Notes under the pieces: model-generated | Database searches by the model: none | The model's input: only the letters and a program-made list of their open reading frames with translations | Told to the model about the DNA's origin: nothing | Program-made: the position numbers and the translations under genes | Shown: one piece after another, positions 12,068 through 21,597 of the stretch | How the letters are laid out: each line of letters starts with the position of its first letter | Numbering within the stretch: the first letter of the stretch is position 1 | Source: Siphonodentalium dalli | Lineage: Eukaryota; Mollusca; Scaphopoda; Gadilida; Siphonodentaliidae | Direction: 5' to 3' | NCBI GenBank assembly: GCA_032622095.1 | Contig: CP136066.1 | Location: forward strand, 131,163,917-131,227,916 | Length of the DNA: 64,000 nt

Positions 12068-12301
12068 ATGGCGGTCCTTGTGGACAAATGGACTTTGGCG
12101 GATCTGTGTAATTTGCCCACTGACTGCGGTTTGGAGGAATTAGTTGATTTATTTAAAGGTTTGTCTTATATCATTATTTCTTTTCGCCAATTTCGGGCAG
12201 TTTTTAATTTTACTATGATTTCACTGTTTTCAGACTCGGCGACCAGAGGAGTGTGTTCGACACTCAGACAATATGTCTTGGAGATCCACAAACCGATGTA
12301 A
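12068..12301 (+). CDS. Small ORF of unknown function, possibly spliced (element cargo)
   Basis: ATG at 12068 in a good start context (ATCAATGG). The first 91 bp (12068-12158) encode an acidic, Leu-rich peptide beginning MAVLVDKWTLADLCNL. A GT at 12159 and a pyrimidine-rich TTTTCAG ending at 12233 would make a 75-bp intron, giving a 52-residue protein ending at TAA 12299-12301. The putative intron is divisible by three and has no stop, so the unspliced frame (77 codons) is also open; the AT-rich intron against GC-richer flanks favours splicing. No known domain. It lies inside the foldback-like element and may be the first exon of a longer gene whose later exon is at 13366. Confidence 0.4.
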   Translation: MAVLVDKWTLADLCNLPTDCGLEELVDLFKGLSYIIISFRQFRAVFNFTMISLFSDSATRGVCSTLRQYVLEIHKPM

Positions 12302-13365
12302 ATTAGATCGTTCGAGTTAAAATAGATAAATCGGTCTATTTCCTAGTCTGTGCAAGTTTATAGAAGGACTATTTTACGTAAAAGAGTGAGATTATCAAAA
12401 AAGATAACTAATTATGATTCGTACAAAATAATTCGGTTTCAAAATATATACATGTAATTATTCTATTGATAAATTAAGTTCAATCTTTTATTAACCCTTA
12501 TCAGTAGAGTGACTTTTGGTATTTTGATATTTTCCTAAAAATACACCCGATAGTGAGGGTAGGGTACGAGTATGAATACGTCCGACACCGGCCATTGAAG
12601 GCACCCACAAACATTATAGAAATACAGTATTATACACAAAAACGGAATATTATTATTTCTAAAAGATTGAGCATAATTCAACATTTTAGAATAAAATACT
12701 AGTAGGTACAGATATTCGCCCCAGCGTAAAAGATTCAGCCAAATATGTTGTCCGAAGAGTACATCCGAAACCGTGGAATTGCCCACCTGTGGTCAGGTCA
12801 CTACTCCCAATACGGTCTCAGTTAATGAGCAATTCGCACATGCGCGGCATGATGTCGTCTGAAGCTTTGATTTTGCGAGATTTGATACCCCTGCTTCTGT
12901 CCGAGCCGATAATTAATCATGTATTCGCGATGTGCGTCAATGGTGCGATCTTATTATGATATAACTGTTGTGTCAGTATAAATCGGCTCGTTTGTTTTAA
13001 TTCAGCACTCATCAATGTTACGATTCTGGAATTTAAAATTCCTGCACCAGTAAAAGGGAATCTTTTTCCTTCGGGTACCACTCAGTTACATAACGTAATC
13101 TGTTTATGGCTCCTCTCCTTTGTGAGGGACGTGTGGCATTTATATGGCTGAATAGAATTAACCATATGGTTCCGAACCGGGTACTGGCTTATTGCTAGTG
13201 TCCGAGTTCAAACAATTATTTTGTTTGTATGTCAAGCGTTTTTTGACAAAATTTCACCCAATTGCATTCTTAGTCAATAGTCAGACAGTGCTTCTTTACC
13301 AGATATTGTCAGAACAGAGGTAATTTAAACAAATTGTATTAACTCATATTCAATCTCATTCACAG

Positions 13366-13632
13366 GTTCCACTTGGACCAACACCGGCACTTGTGCTAAA
13401 AGGGTGTGTTTGTAGGCACCTCTTCTCGCGTGACAAGATAGCCATTGTGATGGACGAAATGGAGATTTGTGACATGACGCTGGCAATATCTCTACCGATG
13501 TCGACCTACTTCGTGTTTGGGATACAATATGCACGGAAGGTCAAGAATACAATGATATTTCTGGAAAAGCATGTCACGAAACTAGATGGCGTTAGTGCAC
13601 TAACAACGGAGTCATTAGATTTCACAACATGA
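13366..13632 (+). CDS. Terminal exon-like ORF of unknown function (element cargo)
   Basis: An acceptor-like CATTCACAG ends at 13365, and the frame from 13366 runs 88 codons to TGA 13630-13632. Composition is much richer in GC than the flanks. The peptide has KIAIVMDEMEICDMTLAISL, then YFVFGIQYARKVKNTMIFLE and a C-terminal LDGVSALTTESL. The pattern of a tyrosine-rich strand followed by a basic, aromatic helix reminds me of uncharacterised ORFs common near animal transposons, but I cannot name a family. It sits in the same element and orientation as the ORF at 12068, so the two may be parts of one gene. Confidence 0.4.
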   Translation, partial: VPLGPTPALVLKGCVCRHLFSRDKIAIVMDEMEICDMTLAISLPMSTYFVFGIQYARKVKNTMIFLEKHVTKLDGVSALTTESLDFTT

Positions 13633-13676
13633 TAATGAAATAGGGTTATCATTTAAAATGATATTATACTGTTGAT

Positions 13677-13883
13677 ACATGGATTCGTAAAGACAGAATC
13701 GACCATTTTAAGGTCAAAGGTGCCGTTAATTTCGAGGGCTGTAGTGGAAATCTTATGGATAGATAGATATATATTAGTTTGCAGAAAAAAATTCTTATTT
13801 CATTCCATAATAACGATTTAAATTTTTTTTACAAAATTACATTTGACCTTAAAATTGACGATTCTGACTTTACGAATCCGTGT
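13677..13883. mobile_element. 207-bp palindromic MITE
   Basis: Inverted arms of about 45 bp at 13677-13721 and 13839-13883: ACATGGATTCGTAAAGACAG on the left against ACACGGATTCGTAAAGTCAG read from the right end. Both continue through an AGAATCG...TTTTAAGGTCAAA stretch. No clear target duplication. It lies within the foldback-like element, downstream of the exon-like ORF. Confidence 0.65.
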
Positions 13884-14403
13884 AATGATTTACATGTGTA
13901 AATCCATGTAGTGACTCCGTTGGTACATGTACATTTCTTTGATCAGTGTGTATATATATACATTCCATGTTATCACATTAACTGTTGAATTTAATAAATG
14001 ATTTAACTAGTTTCTTCTTTTTCTCATATGATAGCAACATGGGTATGAATTGTCCAGATCTAAAAACATGTATAATGCAGAGCTGATAGTTATCTGCCTT
14101 GAGTGGAATGTTGTACATGAATAAAAATGCTGTATCAGTTGGATGCTAATAGTATTTTGAGTGCATAGCTCTATTAGATCACCTCCTGTGTGGTACACTT
14201 CTGTTTTCCTAGCCACTATCCGAGGAAATAGCCCAGGGATGATTTGGCACCGGCCCTTCTAATAACTCTCTATATCTACTCTCTAGTCACGTTACGTATT
14301 CATGTTCGTGATCCCACCGATGGCAACAGTCACACTCTGGTGAATCTTGTCGTCAGTAGAATATCAGGCTGGATTATTGGATGCGACTCGTGTAGTACCA
14401 ACA

Positions 14404-14685
14404 TTAGGTTGGTAGTCTGGAGTACCAAATATATTTTGGTATTCTGGAGTGCCAAAAACAGGTTGGCAGTCTGGAGTACCAAATATATTTTGGTACTCTG
14501 GAGTACCAAAATTTGGGTACTCCATGAGGGTCTATGGAGTACCTAATTTGGCACTCCAGAGTACCAAATGCGAAGTATCAAAAGTGTTGTGGTACTCCGT
14601 AGTACCATTCAGGTTTGGTACTCTGGAGTACCAAAACCTCATTTGGTACTCTGGAGTACCACAATTTTGGTACTCCGTGTGGGAC
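14404..14685. repeat. Array of self-complementary GGTACTCTGGAGTACC units
   Basis: Eight or more variants of the 16-bp palindrome GGTACTCTGGAGTACC separated by short AT-rich spacers such as AAATATATTTT. Each unit is its own reverse complement apart from one or two changes, so the array can form many hairpins. It is the right terminal array of the element at 11804-14688; diverged units at 11815-11870 form the left one. Confidence 0.8.
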
Positions 14686-14693
14686 AGCCAGAG

Positions 14694-15682
14694 TTTTTAG
14701 AGTGTACGCTATTCAAAACACGCGAGATTTAGACACCTTCTATGACGATGTCACACACTGTCGCAACGAGTCTTCACAATTATTCGTGGTCCCGAAGAAA
14801 TTTAACCGACATCTGAAGCCCTTTTGGGACGAAAAATTGAAAACTCTGCACAAAACAATGACATCTTATCGGCGCATTTGGCTGGAAACAGGCAGTCCAC
14901 GCGATGACACTCACCATGCGTGACTACAAGGACGCAAAATGTCTCTTTCGACGTGAGTTTAGAAGGGCCAATCAACAATTTCTAAACAAAACTGACGAAA
15001 GACTTGACACACTGACAGAAACAGATATTGACAGCTTTTTCCGAGCTTTTAACTCTCATAGAACGCGGAGAAAGGCCCCCGCTCAAAATTTATTCGAAAT
15101 TGGCGACACCATTTTACGCGACCCCTCTGATGTAATCGAAGCTTGGGCAACATATTTTAAAACTCTTTACACTCCTCTTCAATGTGAAACTTTTGATCAA
15201 ACCCACTTTGAAAAAGTCAATGATTCAATTTCCCATGAGCATATAGTGATATAGCAGGTAATCTAGATCCACTCTTGTGCTATATATAGTGTTACATCAG
15301 ATGAAATCGAAAATGTACTCAGATCAGCAAAAAAAAGGGAAAGCCCCAGGTCATGATTTCATTTCATATGAACACATTGTATATGGAGGTGAGAGTATCT
15401 TATACACCATCGCCCACATGTTAACCAAAATCATGGAATTCAATCACATACCACCACGGGCGAAAATCGGAGTTATTGTGCCTCTTTATAAAGGGGGGGG
15501 GGGGGCAAATCTAAGAAAAAAATTGACAATTACAGAGCAATAACTTTACTTCCGATTCTCTATAAGATATACTAGAAAAAATCATACTCTATCGCCTGGA
15601 ATGTCACGCACCACAACTTATCCAAGTTAACTCATTACATCATGGATTTCAGAAAGGGACCGGCAGCATGCATTGTTCTTAC
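14694..15682 (+). pseudogene. LINE A ORF2, linker and RT N-terminal part
   Basis: Three frame-shifted blocks continue ORF2. The first has NRHLKPFWDEKLKTLHKTM (14800-14850), typical of the linker between endonuclease and RT. The second has DYKDAKCLFRREFRRANQQF and a DSFFRAFNSHR segment. The third has GKAPGHDFISYEHI (RT finger motif, about 15340), IPPRAKIGVIVPLYK (about 15450) and DNYRAITLLPILYKI (about 15525-15570). A run of 13 G at 15493-15505 puts the last block out of frame by one base. The region ends with a HGFQKG-type motif (about 15645) at the junction with the next element. Confidence 0.85.
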
Positions 15683-16724
15683 TAGTCCAAGTCTTCTCGT
15701 ACTAAAACCATCTAAGATATTGGTATGGCGAGATGCTGGATTTTAGTCCGAGATCGCGCGCATAACCTTCTTATGACACGAGTTAAGCGTTAATGACCCG
15801 CTCAAATAAAACCACAATTATATGAAATAAAATATCACAATTGCGACAATAAACGGATATTTTCCGCAGAAGACATGCTATTTGATCTGAAACCCACATC
15901 AGTTGTGAATCGAAAGCGGTAATTTAATGCGAAAAGAGACATTTACCGCAATGTTTACAAATTTTTAAAAGTATGCGAACTCAGTTGACCTCGCGAACTG
16001 TGTTCGGCATTTTCCGTTGAAAATATTCCGTAGATTTTCGACTAACAACGCAAATTACGATGAATTCTCCATTGTAATCGTAATTATGTGTGTCAATAAA
16101 TAAAAAATAAATAGATTAATTAAACATTGAAGATATAAATGTAATACATTAAATAAATTACGGGAATTACAACCCTCTCAAAGTTTAAAACAGTGTAAAC
16201 ACAACGAGCATTAGAATAAATAATATGGTGCTACATTTCACCCACATTTTGGTGGACTTCCGCGAAATTAAGATATATACTAAGCGAACAGAGCAATATA
16301 CTGCTCTTGTTAAGCACACAAAAAATAAAACAAAATTTGTATAAATTTTGAACCTTAAGTTTGAAAAGTCCCACTAAAACTGAAGAACTATATTTCGAAA
16401 CTGTGTGATTCGGTTCTCCGATTATTTTATCAACACAATTAAAAGTCAAAATGCACATGGATGAAAATCACACGCATGGCAAGTCAGACACAAGAGTTCT
16501 AATTTGCCCCAATTTTGACAAGTTGCTTGCGAAAATTGTCAACAAAACTACCGTTCTGATCCTCCATTATGTCATTAAGTTTTTAGTGCGGGAATTGTTC
16601 TCAAAGCACATAGGAAACTGGACTTTGGGGCGATCGGTTTTCGCCATTTCGTTCGGAAAACCCCGCGCTATATATAGAAACGGAAACTAGAATATCCAGA
16701 ACAAACTCCGGATTATGCCGAAGT

Positions 16725-16895
16725 TATTCGGGGTACCTCGAAACAGTGCGCGGAACTGCGCGGAAGTACGCGGAAGTGCGAGGTACAAATAAAACAGTTA
16801 TCATGCACGGGGAGTTGATTTAAAACATGTATATTAATGAAATGTAGTAGTAGAAGGTCTTCAGTTAGGAATTTTCAAGGCCATTTTAACGTTTT
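16725..16895 (+). repeat. Inner inverted repeat, left copy
   Basis: Pairs with 18540-18712 in inverted orientation. It starts with CCTCGAAACAGTGCGCGGAA, has a 12-bp tandem CGGAAGTGCG-type word, then ACAAATAAAACAGTTAT and a GTCTTCAGTT segment. It may mark the ends of an element nested inside the 15683-19034 element, or be subterminal repeats of that element whose outer parts have diverged. Confidence 0.7.
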
Positions 16896-16910
16896 ATTGG
16901 AGGTTTGTTT

Positions 16911-17165
16911 TTATATACAATCGAATATTTATATATGTGTATGTTATATATATCGCACTGCTCTTTTTATCGAGCTTATGTGTATATTATACATAGCACA
17001 CTGCTCTTTCGGTAGAGCTTCAGGTAGAATTAAGGATTGTTTTATATACAATCGAATATTTATATATATGTGTATGTTATATATATATATATATCGCACT
17101 GCTCTTTTTATCGAGCTTATGTGTATATATTATACATAGCACATTGCTCTTTCAGTAGAGCTTGC
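16911..17165 (+). repeat. Two tandem copies of a ~127-bp unit
   Basis: The segment beginning TTTTATATACAATCGAATAT and ending in a GTAGAGCTT occurs twice in a row (about 16911-17018 and 17040-17163). Within each unit the word GCACTGCTCTTT is itself repeated in variants, so it is a two-level tandem repeat. The copies differ by a short TA expansion. Confidence 0.8.
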
Positions 17166-17205
17166 TCTTGTGAGCTGACTATTGTGACAGTTTATTGTCA
17201 TAGTT

Positions 17206-18312
17206 TTAGCAATGACCGGTACATCCAAGTCTATATGCTTTTTTGTTGTATATTTGCATATACAGCCATTCGAGATCGACAGACTCGTGTAACTCATCTG
17301 ACAGGTTTGTCACAGCCTTATGTTTAGCAGAAACTGGCACAACTTTAGATTTAGCAGAAACTGGCACAACTTTAGATTTAGCAGAAACTGGCACAACTTT
17401 AGAAGGAACTGACACAACTTTAGGTTTAGCAGAAACTGAGGCAACTTTATATTTAGCAGAAACTTTTGAAGGAACTGACACTTTACAAGGAACTGACACT
17501 TTGGAAGGAACTAACACTTTGGAAGGAACAACAGATGCATAACTAACACTTGGAAAGTTGAAACCACTTTCACTTGACAAAACCGGACACTCATCTTCTT
17601 GACTTTCGGACTCAGAATCTGACTACAAAACTTCAACGAGCAATGGAACTGACTTTGAACTAATTGACTTTGAACTAACTGACTTTGAACTAACTGACTT
17701 TGAACTAACTGACGACTTAAAGGTACTCAATCCGATAATGCTCCTCTCAATTACTATTTCAATGACTTCGGGGGTCAAAAATATTTGATTCGAGTCGAGG
17801 AAGTCACCCATCAAAGCTCAGATTTGTTAGATATCAATTTTAGAAATCTATTATTTTTCATTATCGGGAATACTTTCTGGCCCAGATCTCAGTCAAAATT
17901 GGGTTTTTATTACCACTTGATTTTAGAGTTATCCATCCTTGTCTGTTTGAATAGAGTTTTGGTGTAAAAATCTCGAGCAGGATACGAAATTGACGGCAAT
18001 TATTAGTACTCATCTCGAGAACATAACAAATTTCAAAAATCAATATCTAATAACTCTGAGCTTTGTTTGATGGGTTCCTCGACTCGAATCAAATATTTTT
18101 TACCCCCAAAGCCAAAGAAATAGTAATATAGGACCCTCTGATCGGATTGTTGTTGTTGGAATCTGTTGAGATGGGGACCCTCTTTACGGATTGAGTACCT
18201 TTAACAACAGAAGCATAAGACACAAATGTAGAAGCACTTAAACATTCATCCTTTCTCGTTGTATCAACAACATCATCATCTGGGACGACGTGAAATATTG
18301 TACATAAAACTA
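17206..18312 (-). pseudogene. Ser/Lys/Val tandem-repeat protein gene, interrupted by a MITE and a stop
   Basis: Read on the minus strand, an open frame begins after an acceptor-like TCGTCCCAG (about 18282-18290) and reads DDDVVDTTRKDECLSAS, then SYASVV. It meets the MITE at 18204, resumes exactly in frame at 17716 once the MITE and one TTAA are removed, and runs through SSVSSKSVSSKSV repeats to a stop near 17625. Beyond that the same frame continues with an acidic SDSESESQEDE segment, another SYASVV and many PSKVSVPSKVS / VSAKSKVVPVSAK repeats to 17206. DNA-level tandem units (15 bp and 27 bp) encode these repeats. The repeats suggest a disordered, basic, phosphorylatable protein. No catalytic domain; family unknown. 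Cargo or accessory gene of the 15683-19034 element. Confidence 0.55.
17721..18200. mobile_element. 480-bp TTAA-flanked MITE, copy 1
   Basis: Bounded by TTAA at 17717-17720 and 18201-18204. Ends AGGTACTCAATCCG and CGGATTGAGTACCT are 14-bp perfect inverted repeats, with further inverted similarity inside (GATTCGAGTCGAGGAA near 17787 against TTCCTCGACTCGAATC near 18075). A second copy lies at 21598-22078 with very few differences. TTAA duplications fit the piggyBac or Kolobok groups; no coding capacity. It interrupts the Ser/Lys/Val-repeat gene. Confidence 0.9.
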
Positions 18313-18539
18313 CAAATAACTTTTAATCGGCTAAATTGCATCAAACTTCACATATCACTAACTTACATATACACACACATCATTATAAACTTTATTTTAT
18401 ATATTTCCCTTATACGCCTTATATTTGAACTTGCAATGTGTTCGGTATTCTCGAAACAATGCACGGCAGATATAGCACAGTAAGCTTTTCTCGAAACAGT
18501 GCGCGGTAGATTATACCACTCACTCTCTCTCTCCAAAAC

Positions 18540-18712
18540 AAGTTAAAACGTAAAAATAACCTTACAAATTCGCAACTGAAGACTTGCTACTGCTATAGTT
18601 CATGTTTTAAATCCACTCCCCACCTGCCTCTGTGCATAATAACTGTTTTATTTGTACCGCGCACTTCCGCGCACTTCCGCGCACTGTTTCGAGGTGCCGG
18701 TTATTCGGACCA
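18540..18712 (-). repeat. Inner inverted repeat, right copy
   Basis: Inverted partner of 16725-16895. Contains the tandem CGCGCACTTCCGCGCACTTC and ends CACTGTTTCGAGG. Further degraded words TCTCGAAACAGTGCGCGGTA (18489-18508) and TCTCGAAACAATGCACGG (18448-18465) lie just inside. Confidence 0.7.
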
Positions 18713-19034
18713 GTTCGGCTTTCAGTTAAAACGTAAACAAACAGAGAAAAAAAGCGATGTTTGTGACAATCAACCGGTATATTCTATGTGTAATTTAACA
18801 TTAAAGTTAGATTATTATACACCATTATGACCATAAGATGTCACTCTTTCCGATGTATATAGCATCACGTATTGATTTGCTAGGTAAATCGAGTAAAATA
18901 CACAACAAATTCCCGTCACTAACCTTGGGCGTAAGTCGTGTCATAAGAGACCATACGGGACGACCTCGGACTAATATCCAGCATCTCGCCATACCAATAT
19001 CTTAGCTGGTTTTAGTACGAGAAGACTTGGACTA

Positions 19035-20643
19035 TGTTCTTACATCATCAGTGAATGTATCTCATATACTAAAGAGTTGCACAGTTCCCTTTATGCTTGC
19101 TTTCTTGATGCACGTAAAGCGTTTGACACAATTTGGATAAACGGCTTGCTATTCAAATTACTTCAGAGAGGCTTTTGTGGTAAACTATGGCGTATCACCG
19201 AAACTCTCCTGTGTGGTATACAATGCGTTGTCCGCTTTAATAACTCAACATCTAAACTTATCCCCATGAACCAAGGAACAAGACAGGGAGACATACTAGC
19301 CCCGGTGTTATACATGCTGTTCGTTGATGACTTATTAAGTGAACTAGTCTCAAGTCCCCATGGTCTGCGGTTGAATTCTACAAACTGCGTGGCACCAACA
19401 CAAGCCGACGACATGACGATGTTGTCACCGATGGCAACGGGCATTCAGCACTTGTGCAACATATGTGGAGAGTTCAGCCGGAAATGGAGGGTTTGTTACA
19501 ATCAGGACAAGTGCAAGGTGGTCGTGTTTAACCAAACAAACTATATTGCAAAAAATCGCAAGATAAATACATGGATCCTCAACGACAAACCGGTGATAGA
19601 ATCAGACACAATTACACACCTTGGCACCCCTTTACATCGTGAATCACATTCTAACAAGTTCTCCAGTCATATATGTGAGCAAATTAGATCAGTTTATCTC
19701 ATGCTAACTAATGCCGGCATGTACGCTGGGGGAATTACTCCACTTAGTTGCTTTACATTATACACCTCCGTTGTTTTACCTAGAAGTCTCTACGTGACAG
19801 AACTGATGTGTGGGCTCAGTGAGACAAATGTAATATCTCTGGAGCGAGCACATATGTTCTGCCTAAAACGTATCCATGCCAGGCTTGCCCGCGCGTTCCC
19901 GAACTGACATTGTCCAATCGCTCCTTGGAACAAGTTCCCTGTCGTCGGTTATTGATAAACGTAAACTCAGTTTTTTCGGAAACCTCTGCAGAATGGCGCA
20001 GGGAAAATCGCAAGAAATATTCAGTACACGTTTAGCCGACCACCTCTCACAAACGTCAACCGACGACTCTTCATTTATCAACAATATTATATCTATACTC
20101 GAACGCTATAATCTATGCTCATATCTCCATAACTTCGCCACACATGGTAATTTCCCATCCAAATGCGAATGGAAAACAATAATCAAACTACAAATCAACA
20201 AAATACAGAAGCGCGAATGCGAAGAGTGCATGAGAAGTTCTGATTCACTATCAACCTTAGCACAACATCATAACATATTGACAAAATCTGTTCTTTGGAC
20301 GTCTTGCAGATCGCATGCACACGAAAAACATAAATTCTTGCTTGTTGCAAAACTACTGAGTCTATCTACCTCACCGGAATGTGGAAAATGCAAACTGTGT
20401 GGCAAGGATTATGATGATATTGTTGAGCATGCCTTACTGCATGGACTGCTCGACGACATCAGAGGTGACAATACAAATGTGGTTCTCACTAATTGACATT
20501 TTTGGCATACCTGTTTTTTACACATTGATTCTCTCGCACAGAAGGACCAAGTAATGGTATTGCTCTCCATCCTATCCGATGACAACAGGAGCAAAATATT
20601 CAACTTAAACGAGTTTTCTCTTTTCACATTACACAACCAACCT
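19035..20643 (+). pseudogene. LINE A ORF2, RT core and C-terminus
   Basis: Continues LINE A after the inserted element. Motif A is FLDARKAFDTIW (about 19105), motif B NQGTRQGDILAPVLYMLFVD (about 19270) and motif C QADDMTMLS (about 19400), where the usual aromatic residue before ADD is Gln. The thumb follows to about 19900, then a one-base frameshift, then KRKLSFFGNLCRM (about 19960) and a C-terminal CX2C-type motif ECGKCKLCGKDYDDIVEH (about 20380-20430). After a stop at 20494 a shifted frame continues to about 20643. The stretch from 19077 to 19907 is the longest uninterrupted piece of any LINE in the window (276 codons). Confidence 0.9.
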
Positions 20644-21089
20644 CAACCTCGTCGAAGACACTGACAGTAACATGCTTGACAGCCCTTAACTGGTCTCAAT
20701 TTAGTGCTCTTCATACAACAAAATTATCCGAGTCACATTTTATTTAACGCATACGCTATTGCTTATTCGGCATATTCGGTAAAACACATCTAAACTACCA
20801 TAACAACGTCCAAGTGAGGCATTGGCTGCTATGCTAACATGGTCTTCCCAATCAACATGCATGGAAATACCTCTCTTCGGAGTTAGAGTTACTGAGAATC
20901 AAAATAAAACACCCTCCTTCAAATTGAGATATGTACATTATACAGTTTTGTTTAATTTTGAGTGATTCTTCTGAAGGCTTCATGCGAGCATGGTGTTCTC
21001 TTGCAAGTCTCTCTCTCTATATATATATCCACGCATCGTCTGACTATATGCTTGTTTATGTCTGATTGCCTACTGGATTGCCTGCCTGT
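20644..21089. other. No recognised gene (possible LINE A 3' UTR)
   Basis: No domain or clear repeat is seen apart from a short CTCTCTCTC/TATATATA tract at 21009-21028. The first part may be the 3' UTR of LINE A, but no poly(A) tail or terminal repeat confirms this. Confidence 0.4.
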
Positions 21090-21597
21090 GTCCATTACAT
21101 AATTACAGATGTCGGGTGGGCACATTTTATGGCCGCGCGAGTCGAGCACTGAAACGAAACCGCTGTGATAGACTATGTTGCAAACTGGCTACGTAAACTT
21201 TTAATTATCAGCGGAAATGTACATGTAGACCCGGGTCCGGCAAACGATACAATTAACGGGAATATAAGTGTGATGCATCTGAATGTCCAGAGTCTAGTCC
21301 CAAAGCTCGACATACTGAAAACTGAAATGGGTCGTTTTGACATATGTGGCTTCACGGAAACTTGGTTGAGTTGCACCACTACCGACGACGATTTATTTGT
21401 AGACGAATTTCACACCGCCGAACGCAAAGATAGAGGAAGCCGAGATGGTGGGGTAATTGTTTTATAAAAAATAATTTAACATACAGACGTCGACACGATC
21501 TGGAATTAATGAACCTGGAATGCATTTGGATTGAAATTTCACCCGCGGCCTCTAAAATTATCATCGGCGTCTTGTACAGACCCCCAGACATTGTTAA

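Larger units (their letters stand above)
11804..14688. mobile_element. Foldback-like element inserted in LINE A
   Basis: Interrupts the LINE A ORF2. Both ends carry short tandem, self-complementary units built on GGTACTCTGGAGTACC: about two diverged units on the left (11815-11870) and eight or more on the right (14404-14685). CAGAG is present at both junctions (11799-11803 and 14689-14693), a possible part of a target duplication, but no clean 8-9 bp duplication could be defined, so the ends are good only to about 10 bp. The interior has two GC-richer coding-like segments (12068-12301 and 13366-13632), and a 207-bp MITE (13677-13883). Terminal repeats made of tandem units are the hallmark of foldback elements such as Drosophila FB. 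Confidence 0.65.
15683..19034. mobile_element. 3352-bp TIR element with perfect 9-bp target duplication
   Basis: Ends TAGTCCAAGTCTTCTCGTAC and its reverse complement (right end ...CTTGGACTA) are the tips of inverted repeats of about 100 bp with over 80% identity. It is flanked by an exact 9-bp duplication, TGTTCTTAC, at 15674-15682 and 19035-19043, and removing one copy rejoins LINE A in frame. Long terminal repeats plus a 9-bp duplication fit the Mutator-like group (Merlin makes 8-9 bp too), but no transposase domain was found inside. The interior has a second inverted pair (16725-16895 with 18540-18712), a tandem repeat at 16911-17165, and a Ser/Lys/Val-rich gene on the minus strand, itself holding a TTAA MITE. 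Confidence 0.85.
10390..20660 (+). mobile_element. LINE A: I/Jockey-CR1-type non-LTR retrotransposon split by two insertions
   Basis: Four coding blocks in the right order on one strand make up one element: ORF1 (10452-10742), endonuclease (10933-11803), RT N-terminal part (14694-15682) and RT core plus C-terminus (19035-20643). Without the two inserted elements (11804-14688 and 15683-19034) the coding parts join into a LINE of about 4 kb. At the second junction the frame continues exactly once a single target-duplication copy is kept, which demonstrates that the pieces were contiguous. Both ends are approximate: the 5' end could reach the duplicated leader at 10208, and no clear poly(A) tail was found after 20643. 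The many stops and frameshifts show that it is dead. Confidence 0.85.

Noticed and set aside
17206-17580. Plus-strand frame with AETGTTLDLAETGTTL repeats (17243-17542) as a gene
   Set aside because: It is the antisense shadow of the minus-strand Ser/Lys/Val repeat frame. The MITE-excision test supports the minus strand, so the plus frame is left out.
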